Shown piece after piece: positions 26,981 through 36,785 of a stretch of DNA of 64,000 nucleotides. Under the pieces are notes generated by a model, which had not been told where the DNA came from, made no database searches, and was given only the letters and a program-made list of their open reading frames with translations. The stretch's first letter is position 1; each line of letters opens with the position of its first letter. Source of the DNA: G963665975 sp963665975 (GTDB lineage Bacteria > Bacteroidota > Rhodothermia > Rhodothermales > Bin80); the NCBI GenBank assembly GCA_963665975.1, contig OY762508.1, positions 2,790,001 to 2,854,000 on the forward strand, in the 5' to 3' direction. Both the position numbers and the translations under genes were made by a program.

Positions 26981-27955
26981 GTGGTGCAAAACCCTGATAA
27001 ACGTCCTTTCTACCCCGGTCAAATCAAGCTCAGCACGCAGGAAAGGGCCGGTGCAACGGGCGATGGCGAATCCGGTTTCGTGGGACTGCCGGTCGTTGAC
27101 CCCCCCCAATCCGGCTACCAGCGCCGGCCGGATTGGCTACGGGTGAAACTACCCTACGGACCCGTCTACAAGCGCCTCGTCAATCTAATCGACGAGCACG
27201 ATTTGCACACGGTGTGCCAAAGCGCACGCTGTCCGAACATGGGTGAGTGCTGGTCTGCGGGGACGGCGACATTCATGATCCTGGGCAATGTGTGCACGCG
27301 GTCGTGCGGATTTTGCGCTGTAAAGACTGGGCGTCCCGACCCCGGGTTAGACTACGACGAGCCGCGGCGCGTCGCCGAAGCCTCACGTCTGATGGGACTG
27401 CGACACGCCGTAGTGACGTCCGTGAACAGGGACGAGCGCAAAGATGGAGGCGCCCCCATCTTTGCGGAAACCATCCGTCGTATCCGAAGCGAAATACCGG
27501 GATGCACCGTCGAGGTGCTGATTCCGGACTTCCGCGGGATTTGGGAAGCGCTCCAGGTTGTTCTGGACGAGCGCCCTGAAATTCTAAACCACAATGTCGA
27601 AACTGTCCCGCGGCTCTATCGGCGGGTGCGGCCCCAGGCGGTGTACGAACGCTCTCTTGACGTACTGGCGATTGCCAAAGATCAGGGGCTGCGCACCAAG
27701 AGCGGTATTATGGTTGGACTTGGCGAAACTGAAGAAGAAGTTCTGGCCCTTATGGACGATTTCGTTCGCGTAGGCGTGAACGTGATGACAATCGGGCAGT
27801 ACTTGCAGCCGACCAGGCTCCACCTGCCGGTCGAGGAGTATATCCATCCCGATCAGTTTCTTGCGTACAAGAAGATCGGTGAGGCCAGGGGGATTGAGCA
27901 CGTGGAAAGCGGTCCGCTGGTGCGGAGCTCCTATCACGCCGAGCGTCACGTTTGA
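26981..27955 (+). CDS. lipA: Lipoyl synthase
   Basis: This 324-aa radical-SAM enzyme inserts sulfur at C6 and C8 of protein-bound octanoate. The start is a GTG at 26981 (another GTG follows immediately). The auxiliary-cluster cysteines are in CQSARCPNMGEC, and the radical-SAM CX3CX2C is NVCTRSCGFCAVKTGRP. ILNHNVETVPRLYRRVRP and GLGETEEEV are also diagnostic. The terminal RSSYHAERH carries the conserved Ser that ligates the auxiliary cluster. It acts in the cytosol on 2-oxoacid dehydrogenase and glycine-cleavage subunits. No lipB is visible in the window. Confidence 0.96.
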   Translation: MVQNPDKRPFYPGQIKLSTQERAGATGDGESGFVGLPVVDPPQSGYQRRPDWLRVKLPYGPVYKRLVNLIDEHDLHTVCQSARCPNMGECWSAGTATFMILGNVCTRSCGFCAVKTGRPDPGLDYDEPRRVAEASRLMGLRHAVVTSVNRDERKDGGAPIFAETIRRIRSEIPGCTVEVLIPDFRGIWEALQVVLDERPEILNHNVETVPRLYRRVRPQAVYERSLDVLAIAKDQGLRTKSGIMVGLGETEEEVLALMDDFVRVGVNVMTIGQYLQPTRLHLPVEEYIHPDQFLAYKKIGEARGIEHVESGPLVRSSYHAERHV

Positions 27956-27964
27956 GTCTGGTGG

Positions 27965-30577
27965 CTACCGGACAGCAGCCGCGTCAAGCAGCGCGTTGAA
28001 GAATAGCTTGTACGTGCCACGCGGCTGGCCGCGGAACTGTGGACGGAAACCGAATAGCAAGATGGCTCCATCCCCCACGCGTACGCGCACGAGAGCCGCA
28101 TGGCCGCCAATCGCGTCTTCCGCGCCAAGCGCCCACCCGCTCATCAGAACGTCGTCTTCGGCATAACGGGCAATGACTTCAACAGGAGGCTCGGATCCCT
28201 CGGCAATATCCGCCACGCCGCCTTCACCCTTGGGAGACCGCCTGACCGAGCGGAAGGCCCGGCTTCGCACGAAGTAGGCTGCGGTTTCTGCCTCCATGCC
28301 ATAGCCGAGTGGATGCGTGGTTTCGGTGTGCAGGCGTACGAGTGATCCCGGGATGAAGAACTTGTCGGATGCGGTGGTTGTAACCACGTTTTCGACCGGC
28401 AGTCCGAACTGTTGAATCAGGAAATCGCTAGCCCCGTCCAGCGCTACCAGTGTGCCGCCCTGTTCGACGAATTCCTGTAACCGACGGGCTCCCTCAAGTC
28501 CCATGCCTCCCGTGTAGGCGTCCGGCATCATTCCAGGCTGGTGTCCTGTCAGCAAGTCCGATGCGCTCTGGTGCGGCAAGATAATGGCGTGGTACTGCGA
28601 CAGCTTACTGGCGCGCAAGTCCGCATCGTGCAGCGTGTCGATTTCGAACCCATATGACTCCAGCAGCCAGCGCGTCCATCCCTCGTCCATGCTGGGGACC
28701 CACGACTTGTATAGTCCAATCCGAGGAGACTCCAGACGGACTAGTGCTTTCGGCGGTGCCTCGTCCAAGGCATGGAACGCTACGCCCAACTCTGCGGCAA
28801 GTGCGTGCACGCGTTCGCGCGTTCTACGCGTGCGGACGCGGACGACAAAGCTGCCCGCGCCTTCTCCCCACAGCGAATCGCTGGCCAGAAATACCCGTTC
28901 GCCGCTTCCCAGTAGACGGCTTGCCGCCTGCACGCTCGCGTTTGGGCGGTGCGAAAAACCGTAACCGAAGCCCCCTTCGCCCTTCACGACTTCCGGCGTG
29001 GGTTCAATGCGTTCTGTAACTCGCTCTGTTTGAACCTCGATGGCCTCGCCAATGCGGTCTATGCGCACACCCATCTGCATGGGCAACGTCCAGCCGGCGA
29101 GGTCATAGGGGATCTCCGGCGGTCCGCCGGGTGAACGCCGACGGTCCGGATACGTCTGTCTTTCCAATAAATCCAGGATGTATGGGCGGAATGCCTGCGC
29201 GGTGCGGATGATAAAGCTTCCCGCTTTATAGTCCTGGTCGCCAGCCTGGAATGTCTCTGTTGCGCGATCTATTTCCACACCACCCAGGCGCAGCACATTG
29301 ATGAGCGCGAGATCTTCCCCGCGATTCCATTGCTTGGCAGGAACGACGTACGCCCATGGAGTGTCATCATTTTCCGCTTCTATCGCATCTCGTCCCATGC
29401 GGTAGATATTGTGCAGAAATGTGGCCCGGCGGTCAGCCGCTAGGCGGAGCACCGCCATGGAACCGGTAATCATGTAGCGTACGGGATCCCTGAAATGAGA
29501 CGGACCTCCCTCCCAGGGATGGGAATAGAAAATGTTAGTGCCATTGGTCGGATGCCCGCCGCCACGCCGTCCTGCCACAAAGGCGGGAATAGAGTCTGGA
29601 TCGAAGAAACGTGGCGATGGCGTGGCATGCCCGGTTTCGGTAAGAATGCCGATCATGTTGTGGAAATACGGAACCGTGCGCATGCCGCCGTTCCACCACA
29701 TACTATAGATCACGCCAGACACCACGCCAGGCATATCCTGCATGGCGAATCGGTTGGCCATCGCCGTGCCCACCAGATTCACTCCGGTGGTCACGCCGGG
29801 ATGGATGCGCGGATTCACGGGATCGGCAAACGGCGGTAGGAAAATGCGTGTCCAGCTCGGACTGGTCTGGTGATGATTGTACACGATCTGCGGATACCAC
29901 GCATTGTAGAGCACATCACTTACGGCCCGTGACTCGGGCATGTTATTCATGAACCAGTCGCGGTTGTTGTCGTGGCCGACATAGTGGTGGTAGAGCCACG
30001 GGGGTCGCGTGGTTTCGTAGGGTCCACCGAGCGTCTGTTCGTACCAGGAGGCGACGATGTCGAGCCCGTCCGGGTTCATGACGGGCATAAGGAGCAGGAT
30101 GGTGTTCTCGCGGATGTGGCGCATTTCGGCCGATTCCTCGGACGCCACTCTATGGGCCAAAAGCGGTGTCATCTGAGCACCAGCCACTTCGGTGGCGTGC
30201 AGCCCGCCGTCGATCCAGACAACGGCCTTCCCGTTGTCCGCGAGCGCCTGCGCAGTAGCCTCGTCAACACGTGCGCGGGCAAGACGCTCGCTCGTCAAAC
30301 GCCAGAGCTCCAATTCTCGCAAGTTCTCGGCGCTCGAGATAATCACCAGCAGGAGCGGCCGTCCCAGGACGGAGGTGCCAATTTCGCGTACCTCCACGCG
30401 GTCGCTCGCCGTATCCAACGCCTCAAAGTAGGTCAGTATCTGGCTGTAGGTCGCCAGCTTATAATCGTCGCCTGGCGTGAAGCCAAAGATGTCTTTTGGG
30501 TGGGGTAGCTCGCTTTGCGCCGACGCATTGCCGGCAGCCAGGATGCAAAGGAGCAGGATTCGCCAGGCGACACGCAT
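27965..30577 (-). CDS. Secreted M14 family zinc carboxypeptidase
   Basis: The protein is about 870 aa. I start it at the ATG at 30577, before a signal peptide MRVAWRILLLCILAAGNASA; an in-frame ATG at 30589 is an alternative. The N-terminal catalytic domain has the zinc-ligand motif HATE in WIDGGLHATEVAGAQ, NPDGLDIVASWYE (the MNPDG-type motif), HDNNRDW and a downstream IVYNHHQTSPS that supplies the second histidine region. A later region (VRLESPRIGLYKSWVPSMDE, GGTLVALDGASDFLI) resembles a glutamine-amidotransferase-like C-terminal domain found in large secreted M14 proteins. It probably degrades peptides outside the cytoplasm. It lies downstream of a sulfatase gene. Confidence 0.9.
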   Translation of the reverse strand: MRVAWRILLLCILAAGNASAQSELPHPKDIFGFTPGDDYKLATYSQILTYFEALDTASDRVEVREIGTSVLGRPLLLVIISSAENLRELELWRLTSERLARARVDEATAQALADNGKAVVWIDGGLHATEVAGAQMTPLLAHRVASEESAEMRHIRENTILLLMPVMNPDGLDIVASWYEQTLGGPYETTRPPWLYHHYVGHDNNRDWFMNNMPESRAVSDVLYNAWYPQIVYNHHQTSPSWTRIFLPPFADPVNPRIHPGVTTGVNLVGTAMANRFAMQDMPGVVSGVIYSMWWNGGMRTVPYFHNMIGILTETGHATPSPRFFDPDSIPAFVAGRRGGGHPTNGTNIFYSHPWEGGPSHFRDPVRYMITGSMAVLRLAADRRATFLHNIYRMGRDAIEAENDDTPWAYVVPAKQWNRGEDLALINVLRLGGVEIDRATETFQAGDQDYKAGSFIIRTAQAFRPYILDLLERQTYPDRRRSPGGPPEIPYDLAGWTLPMQMGVRIDRIGEAIEVQTERVTERIEPTPEVVKGEGGFGYGFSHRPNASVQAASRLLGSGERVFLASDSLWGEGAGSFVVRVRTRRTRERVHALAAELGVAFHALDEAPPKALVRLESPRIGLYKSWVPSMDEGWTRWLLESYGFEIDTLHDADLRASKLSQYHAIILPHQSASDLLTGHQPGMMPDAYTGGMGLEGARRLQEFVEQGGTLVALDGASDFLIQQFGLPVENVVTTTASDKFFIPGSLVRLHTETTHPLGYGMEAETAAYFVRSRAFRSVRRSPKGEGGVADIAEGSEPPVEVIARYAEDDVLMSGWALGAEDAIGGHAALVRVRVGDGAILLFGFRPQFRGQPRGTYKLFFNALLDAAAVR

Positions 30578-30620
30578 AGGTGACAGCATTGCAGTGAAGA
30601 GAAACGGCCGAAATGCGTGT

Positions 30621-32171
30621 TCAGTCGCCCCGCGTCGGGGCACCTCGCTCATCCGGTATGCACGGCCCCGTTGGCCGGTCGTCTTCGGGGACCTCGTAAT
30701 GAGTTCGCAGGGATGCTAACTCTGCCTTGAGCTCTGCAACGACATCGGCATACGCTTCATCCGCGTAGACGCTATTGAGTTCACGGGGGTCACGATCAAG
30801 ATCAAAGAGCTCCCACTCGTCCCGATCATAGTAGTAGATGAGCTTGTACTGTTCCGTGCGCACACCGTAATGGCGCTCAACGCAGTGGTAGCCGGGATAT
30901 TCGTAATAGTGGTAGTAGTGACTGGTGCGCCAGTCTTGGGGTGTCTCTCCCATCAGGACGGGCTTCAGGCTGTTACCCTGCATGTCGGCTGGCACCGAGA
31001 TGCCGGCAAGGTCCAGGAATGTTGCCGCAAAGTCCAAGTTCGACACCATGGCATTGCTGACACTACCGGGTTCTACATGTCCCGGCCATCGGACTAACAG
31101 CGGTGCGATCAGTGACTCTTCATACATCCATCGCTTGTCATACCAGCCATGCTCACCCAGGTACCATCCTTGATCGGAGGAATAAATGACGACCGTGTTG
31201 TCGGCGAGTCCAGAGGAATCCAGGTAGTCCAATAGTCGCCCGACGTTGTCATCTACACCGGCAACCGTACGCAGGTACTCTTTTACGTAACGCTGATACT
31301 TCCACCGCGTCAGGTCGTCACCCTCCAGATTGGTTGCGTGGAAAGCCTCGTTTCTGGGACCGTAGACCGCCTCCCAGGCTTCCACTTGCTCGGCATTCAT
31401 GCTGGATGGTGCCTTCAGCTTGAGATCTCCGACATCCAGATGGTTCGCGATGGTCATGCCCTGCTCGGCGGCCGGCGAGGCTCGATTGGCGTAGTCATCA
31501 AACAGCGTGGGCGGTTCGGGAATGTCTTCGTCAGCATACATTTCGTAGTGATCCGGACCCGGATGCCATCCGCGGTGCGGAGCCTTGTGCTGATACATCA
31601 GCATGAATGGTTTGGCGGGGTCCCGAACGTTTTCGAGATATTCAAGCGCAAGATCGGTAATGATGTTTGTCGTGTAGCCGGTGATTTGAACGGTGTCTCC
31701 CGGCACCAAGAATCGTGGATTGTAGTACGGTCCCTGACCGATGAGCACCTGCCAATGGTCGAATCCGGTAGGCTGGCTCTTCAGATGCCATTTCCCGATT
31801 ATGCCTGTCTCGTAGCCAGCCTCCTGCAGGAGTTTGGGGAACGTCTGCTGGGATCCGTCGAACGTGTTACCGTTCGTTAGCTGTCCGTTGATGTGGCTGT
31901 GCTTGCCGGTGAGGATCACCGCACGACTGGGCGCGCAAATTGAATTTGTTACGAGACACCGGTCAAAGCGCATGCCTTCTCCGGCGATGCGGTCAAGATT
32001 CGGCGTTTCGTTTACGGTGGAGCCGTAGGCACTGAGGGCACGTGCGGTATGGTCGTCCGTAAAAATGAATATGATATTGGGTGTCTCCGGCGGACTGGTT
32101 TCTCCTGAATTCTGGCAGCCGCCAACGATGAGGCAAAACAGGACGAATTGGTAAGAGGATTTGGTTACCAT
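30621..32171 (-). CDS. Lipoprotein sulfatase (S1 family)
   Basis: The protein is about 516 aa, with the start at the ATG at 32171 followed by a lipoprotein signal (lipobox LIVGGC). The formylglycine signature CAPSRAVILTG is at about residue 79. Metal-binding segments NIIFIFTDDHTARAL near the N-terminus and VVIYSSDQGWYLGEHGWYDK in the second half are intact, as is GKWHLK. The tail (EWELFDLDRDPRELNSVY) is the usual sulfatase C-terminal motif. Such enzymes desulfate polysaccharides in the periplasm or on the surface; the specific glycan is not evident. Cys requires conversion by a sulfatase-maturing enzyme not seen here. Its C-terminal RPTGPCIPDERGAPTRGD tail is unusual. Confidence 0.93.
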   Translation of the reverse strand: MVTKSSYQFVLFCLIVGGCQNSGETSPPETPNIIFIFTDDHTARALSAYGSTVNETPNLDRIAGEGMRFDRCLVTNSICAPSRAVILTGKHSHINGQLTNGNTFDGSQQTFPKLLQEAGYETGIIGKWHLKSQPTGFDHWQVLIGQGPYYNPRFLVPGDTVQITGYTTNIITDLALEYLENVRDPAKPFMLMYQHKAPHRGWHPGPDHYEMYADEDIPEPPTLFDDYANRASPAAEQGMTIANHLDVGDLKLKAPSSMNAEQVEAWEAVYGPRNEAFHATNLEGDDLTRWKYQRYVKEYLRTVAGVDDNVGRLLDYLDSSGLADNTVVIYSSDQGWYLGEHGWYDKRWMYEESLIAPLLVRWPGHVEPGSVSNAMVSNLDFAATFLDLAGISVPADMQGNSLKPVLMGETPQDWRTSHYYHYYEYPGYHCVERHYGVRTEQYKLIYYYDRDEWELFDLDRDPRELNSVYADEAYADVVAELKAELASLRTHYEVPEDDRPTGPCIPDERGAPTRGD

Positions 32172-32328
32172 GGGACTCTGCGGGTGTAAAATGGAAATGT
32201 GCTGGCGCAAATTACGGATTCAATTGGTTGTTATTTCACCAAGCTTCAATCTGGCCGCAGGCATGTTATAGCACAAGAGCCCGTATTTTTCGCCGTCATG
32301 TCCTTTCAGTCAATCTTTCGCATAGCCC

Positions 32329-32760
32329 ATGGCCGTTGAACTAACTCTTGCCATCCTGAAGCCGGACTGCGTACGCAAAAACCTTATCGGTGAAGTCATC
32401 AGCCGTATCCAAAAGGCGGGCTTCCGTGTATGCGCGTTGAAAATGGTACAGCTCACGCGACGGGAGGCAGAGAATTTTTACGCTGTACATCGTGAACGCC
32501 CGTTTTTTGGTGAACTCGTGCAGTTTATGACCAGCGGGCCCTGCGTGCCTATCGCACTGGAGAAGGACGACGGCGTGTCCGCGTTTCGGGCATTGATCGG
32601 TGCGACAGACCCCTCCGAGGCTGATGATGGCACCATTCGGGCGGAATTTGCCGATTCGCGCGGAGAAAATATTGTGCATGGCTCGGATTCTGTCGAGAAC
32701 GGGCGGGTGGAAGTGGCTTATTTTTTTCCGGAGCACGTCTTTGTTTCAAACACGGCGTAA
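32329..32760 (+). CDS. ndk: Nucleoside diphosphate kinase
   Basis: This 143-aa protein transfers the terminal phosphate of ATP to NDPs. The sequence begins ELTLAILKPDCVRKNLIGEV. The phosphohistidine is in the NIVHGSDSVENG motif at about residue 119. Other family hallmarks are YAVHRERPFFGELVQFM and ALIGATDPSEADDGTIRAEF. The length is the bacterial norm. It is separated by only 40 bp from the NamZ-like gene downstream and may be co-transcribed with it. Confidence 0.96.
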   Translation: MAVELTLAILKPDCVRKNLIGEVISRIQKAGFRVCALKMVQLTRREAENFYAVHRERPFFGELVQFMTSGPCVPIALEKDDGVSAFRALIGATDPSEADDGTIRAEFADSRGENIVHGSDSVENGRVEVAYFFPEHVFVSNTA

Positions 32761-32800
32761 GCGCGCACACCAGCGGCAATTTGCTTGCAGGAGTCTATCG

Positions 32801-34045
32801 ATGACAGCACTATTGGTGTGGTTTATGGCTGGCACAAGTCTCGTAGGTTGCAGTGTGCAATCTGGCCAAAACGCCGTCAAGACCGGTGCGCAGGTTCTTC
32901 ACGAGACGGAGTACCGGGCGCTTGCGGGCAAGCGCGTGGGGCTTATTGTAAATCACACGGCGAATGTCGGAGAGCAGCATCTCACAAACCTCATCAATCG
33001 GGAAGAGCATGTAGAGCTGGTCGCGATTTTCGGGCCTGAGCATGGCTTGCGCGGTACAGAGGAAGATGGCGTTGGAATCGTCGATGGCAGCGACGACCAG
33101 ACTGGGGTGCCCGTGTATAGTCTCTATGGCGATACGCGGAAGCCTACCGCGCGTATGCTGCACGGCATTGACATTCTGGTATTTGACATCCAGGATGTCG
33201 GGGCGCGCTTCTACACGTTCATATCGACCATGGGTCTGGCGATGCAGGCCGCAGCGGAAAACGATATTCCATTTCTGGTCCTCGACCGCCCTAATCCAAT
33301 CGGTGGGCAATACGTGTCCGGATATGTGCTGGAGCCTGAGCATGCCTCGTTCGTCGGGCAGTATCCGATTCCGATTGCCCATGGCATGACCACCGGAGAA
33401 CTGGCACGCATGATCGTCGGCGAGGCCATGCTACCGGGCCTTGCCAGCCTTGAGCTCGACGTCATTGCGATGGAAGGCTGGGAACGTGGTATGCTCTGGC
33501 CCGACACGGGGTTACCGTGGGTGGACACGAGTCCCAATATTGTGGGATTTGAGACGACCCTGGTATATCCCGGAGCATGCTTTTTTGAAGCAACTGCGGC
33601 CAGCGAGGGGCGCGGCACGGAGACGCCGTTCCTGCTCCTGGGCGCTCCGTGGGTGGACGACCAGGCGCTTGCGAGCACCCTGAACGGGCACGGGCTGCCG
33701 GGCGTGCGCTTTGAGCCGGAACCGTTCACGCCACGGCCGATCACGGGCAAGGATTCCCGGCCAAAGTTGCAAGGGCAGGTGTTGGGGGGAATCCGAATTG
33801 TAGTCACGGATCCCCGAAGTTTCGAGCCGGTCGAGACCGGCATTTATGTTCTGCACGCATTCTACCACATGGCGCCACAGGCGAACGCATTTCTTGCGCG
33901 CCCGAAATGGCTGGCAAGACTGTCCGGCACAACCCGTCTGGCCGCGTTGCTTCGGGAGGGGGCGCCACCGTCGGAGATTACGCAGGGCTGGCAGACCGAG
34001 GTGGCCGCGTTTCGCGCCCGGAGAACTCCGTACCTGCTTTACTGA
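32801..34045 (+). CDS. namZ: DUF1343 lipoprotein, NamZ-type exo-beta-N-acetylmuramidase
   Basis: The protein is 414 aa from the ATG at 32801, preceded by GCAGGAG. The N-terminus is a lipoprotein signal with lipobox LVGC. The DUF1343 core is clear: KRVGLIVNHTANVGEQHLTN, ELVAIFGPEHGLRGTEEDG, VPVYSLYGDTRKPT, DILVFDIQDVGARFYTFIST and LDRPNPIGG. The family (GH171) removes N-acetylmuramic acid from peptidoglycan fragments during wall recycling. Here it would act in the periplasm. Its 3' end overlaps the convergent DUF3098 gene by 7 bp. Confidence 0.9.
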   Translation: MTALLVWFMAGTSLVGCSVQSGQNAVKTGAQVLHETEYRALAGKRVGLIVNHTANVGEQHLTNLINREEHVELVAIFGPEHGLRGTEEDGVGIVDGSDDQTGVPVYSLYGDTRKPTARMLHGIDILVFDIQDVGARFYTFISTMGLAMQAAAENDIPFLVLDRPNPIGGQYVSGYVLEPEHASFVGQYPIPIAHGMTTGELARMIVGEAMLPGLASLELDVIAMEGWERGMLWPDTGLPWVDTSPNIVGFETTLVYPGACFFEATAASEGRGTETPFLLLGAPWVDDQALASTLNGHGLPGVRFEPEPFTPRPITGKDSRPKLQGQVLGGIRIVVTDPRSFEPVETGIYVLHAFYHMAPQANAFLARPKWLARLSGTTRLAALLREGAPPSEITQGWQTEVAAFRARRTPYLLY

Positions 34046-34347
34046 GGCTCGCTTTCCGCTGCCTTCGCCCTGGCGGGTCGCCAGAGAATCGCGTAGATAA
34101 TTTCCAGGTAGCCGCCTAGAATGAGCAGGGGTGCCACATACAAGGAAATTATTCCGTCGACCTCATTTTCAACGCGCATCGTCGTATACCCAAGGACGAT
34201 GGCCAACACGCCCACGAGGAGTAGCATGTAGTTCTGCCTTGTGAACAGCATTTTGGGTGGGCCGCTTCCCCGGCGCGTACGACGCGATGCCGTCTTGGCG
34301 GCGTGGGAGCGTCGCCGGGAGGTATTAGACGCGCGGGATTTTGCCAT
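34039..34347 (-). CDS. DUF3098 small membrane protein
   Basis: The protein is about 102 aa, starting at the ATG at 34347 (MAKSRASNTS). A very basic N-terminal third (SRRRSHAAKTASRRTRRGSG) precedes RQNYMLLLVGVLAIVLGYTT, a first membrane helix, and a second helix in ISLYVAPLLILGGYLEIIYA. This two-helix pattern with a RxNY motif fits DUF3098 of Bacteroidota, normally near cell-division and membrane genes. The function is unknown. It converges on namZ with a 7-bp overlap. Confidence 0.75.
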   Translation of the reverse strand: MAKSRASNTSRRRSHAAKTASRRTRRGSGPPKMLFTRQNYMLLLVGVLAIVLGYTTMRVENEVDGIISLYVAPLLILGGYLEIIYAILWRPARAKAAESEPQ

Positions 34348-34447
34348 CTGCAGACAGGCTGGATCTTTGTACCTTTGTACGCGTGGCGAACCGCATATTG
34401 AATGACCGGTTCCTGACACACGGTTTTAATCAGGCGTAACAAAATCT

Positions 34448-34915
34448 ATGTCACTGATTATTCGTCACACGCTCGTGGGTGGTGGCATTGTGGTTTTGCA
34501 ATGGCTGGTTCTGGGACGCCTGCAATTCTGGGGGGCGTTTCCGGATGTTGTCCTGCTCTACGTGGCGCTGATGGGTCTTCGATACGGGAGGCTGGCCGGG
34601 TCAGTGTCAGGCTTCGCATTGGGATTCCTAATGGACGCCATCTATGATACGTGGGGAATCCAGACGTTCGTTAAGACCCTGGTCGGTTTTCTAATCGGAC
34701 TCTTCCCGGCCAAGGAACGTGAATCCCTGCTGATTCTGCCTCGCCAGGCATTTCTCGGCGTGTTGGTTATCGCTCTATTGCACAACGGGTTACTCGCAAT
34801 CCTGTTTGCACTACAGGCGGAGACGCGCACCATGACTCTGATCACAGTGCTATGGCTAGGATCTGCGCTCTATACAGCAGCCGTAGGGACGCTCGTTTCC
34901 TCGTTCGCACGCTAG
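34448..34915 (+). CDS. mreD: MreD-like rod-shape-determining membrane protein
   Basis: This 155-aa protein has about five predicted membrane helices. The pattern LQFWGAFPDVVLLYVALMGL, YGRLAGSVSGFALGFLMD and TFVKTLVGFLIGLF matches the MreD family, which supports the elongasome with MreB and MreC. mreB and mreC are not in the window, so this gene is separated from the usual mre cluster. It is read divergently from DUF3098, with 100 bp between the starts. Confidence 0.78.
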   Translation: MSLIIRHTLVGGGIVVLQWLVLGRLQFWGAFPDVVLLYVALMGLRYGRLAGSVSGFALGFLMDAIYDTWGIQTFVKTLVGFLIGLFPAKERESLLILPRQAFLGVLVIALLHNGLLAILFALQAETRTMTLITVLWLGSALYTAAVGTLVSSFAR

Positions 34916-35919
34916 TAGACGCCTCTATGGTATCCATGGTCACTCTAACGGCAATATCCTCTTTCTTGCAGGACTAGTGCCTGCACGTATTGCTGACCCA
35001 ACCTCTCCCAAGCGAGGAAGAATACCCTGGGGGAACAGGAAAAGTTTGTTACAACGCTTATTCTCAGACGAACCGTCTCCGTCTTGCGTGTGGGAACGTG
35101 GAGGATGTGCGGAAGTACGGTGTACGGGCCTGATGCCACCGAATCCCGTGCGTAGTTTGTTGCCCTGTAGATCTCGACACGATTACGAATCTGATAAGCA
35201 AAAACAATTTGTCATACCGAATGCATGACATTGACCACCTTGAAGTTAGCGATCGGCAGCGGTGACGAATGGGTGAGCCGGTGATCAACTTCGTAAGAAT
35301 CGGCATTCCATACAGGAAAGGACACCTCCATCCCGCGGTGCATGGACTCACTTGGGAATCTCTACACCAAGTACTTGCCACTGGACTCAGTCCAATCCTG
35401 CACGAAGACGCCAGTGCCAAATGGCGAAGTCCGCATAGTGACTGGTGCACACTAGAGTCTTGTGTGCAAGGATTCCCCAAGGATGAGTTTCACACGACAG
35501 TTATGGGACCTCTGCCGTTCAATCACCAGCCCCTCGGCTATAGTGATTGTTAGCCTCAAGAATTCGAACCTCGACAGTCGCAGGGGAGATCATTCAAGTC
35601 ATAGCTCCGCGACAGTGTTAAGTGGCTCCGTGACCAGGCTTCCGCAATGCGCTTGCATACTCTCTCAACTTTGCTGCCTTATTCCCTTTTGTTTGTTTCT
35701 TTAATGAGGCGTCGGGGGTTGGGCACGGAAAGGGTGCGACAGGCTAGGACACATCCCATCGTACCCAATATTCGCCATCTGAGAATACCGATGTACAAGA
35801 TTCGGATTGCCCGGAATTTCGGGCGCAGGTTTGGCATGACAGGAAACGAAATACACCATCTTTCGTCCAAAGCCAGCTATTCAAAGCCATCCTTCAATCA
35901 GACCACAAGACAGGTCACT
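34916..35919. other. 1-kb gene-poor region with possible decayed coding remnant
   Basis: No intact gene is visible. On the minus strand between about 35500 and 35220 a protein-like stretch reads MRTSPFGTGVFVQDWTESSG then KYLV, a stop, and MEVSFPVWNADSYEVDHRL followed by a stop at ~35218. It is broken by stop codons and I cannot assign a family. The right-hand part should contain the promoter of the sulfurtransferase gene. In-frame codons upstream of 35920 on the plus strand do not look coding. Confidence 0.3.
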
Positions 35920-36771
35920 ATGGACACTTCCCAGTATGTTCACGGAGACGTGCTCGTTTCAACACAATGGGTCGCGGATCATCTTGGCGATACCGACTCT
36001 ATTCGCCTGGTCGAATCGAACGAAGACGTCCTGCTCTATCATACGGGGCACGTGCCGAATGCCGTCCGGATCGATTGGGTAAACGACCTGAATGATCAGG
36101 TAGTGCGTGACTACGTCGGGCACGAGCGGTTTGGAGCCCTGTGTGCCGAAAAGGGTATTTCCAACGATACGACAGTGGTGTTTTACGGCGACAAGAATAA
36201 CTGGTGGGCCTGTTATGCATTCTGGGTTTTCAAGCTCTACGGACACGAGAAGTGTCTCATTATGAACGGCGGACGCTCCAAGTGGATAGCTGAAGAACGT
36301 CCGCTTAGCAAGGAGGTGCCGACTTTCGAGCAGACAACGTACACGGCACTGCCCCAGGACACATCGATTCGCGCATTTCGTGACGAGGTCCTGAAACATC
36401 AAGAGGCTGGCCTTCCGCTCGTTGACGTACGGTCACCGGCCGAATACAACGGCACGTTGCTGCACATGCCGGCCTATCCCCAGGAAGGAGCGCTGCGCGG
36501 TGGGCACATCCCTGGCGCCAGCAATATTCCCTGGAGTCGTGCGGCCAATGATGACGCCACCTTCAAGAGCCGTAAGGATCTGGAAGCCATCTATCTCGAA
36601 GAGAAGGGCCTACATCCCGATAACGACACCATAGCCTACTGCCGAATCGGAGAGCGAAGCAGCCATTCCTGGTTTGTCTTGACATATCTCCTCGGTTTTC
36701 AGAATGTACGCAACTACGACGGCTCCTGGACGGAATGGGGCAATCTCGTCGGGGTGCCGATTGAGAAGTAG
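35920..36771 (+). CDS. Thiosulfate/3-mercaptopyruvate sulfurtransferase (tandem rhodanese)
   Basis: The protein is 283 aa from the ATG at 35920 (MDTSQYVHGD). Two rhodanese domains are visible. The N-terminal one (VSTQWVADHLGDTDSIRLVE, GHERFGALCAEKGISND) lacks the catalytic Cys, as usual. The C-terminal one (LVDVRSPAEYNGTL, LRGGHIPGASNIPWSRA) has the active loop with Cys241 in AYCRIGERSSHSWF. The CRIGERS loop is typical of thiosulfate:cyanide sulfurtransferases. The next gene, 14 bp downstream, encodes SufE, so the persulfide made here could feed Fe-S or related sulfur trafficking; that link is inferred from position. Confidence 0.93.
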   Translation: MDTSQYVHGDVLVSTQWVADHLGDTDSIRLVESNEDVLLYHTGHVPNAVRIDWVNDLNDQVVRDYVGHERFGALCAEKGISNDTTVVFYGDKNNWWACYAFWVFKLYGHEKCLIMNGGRSKWIAEERPLSKEVPTFEQTTYTALPQDTSIRAFRDEVLKHQEAGLPLVDVRSPAEYNGTLLHMPAYPQEGALRGGHIPGASNIPWSRAANDDATFKSRKDLEAIYLEEKGLHPDNDTIAYCRIGERSSHSWFVLTYLLGFQNVRNYDGSWTEWGNLVGVPIEK

Positions 36772-36785
36772 CTTCGAGGTCCCCC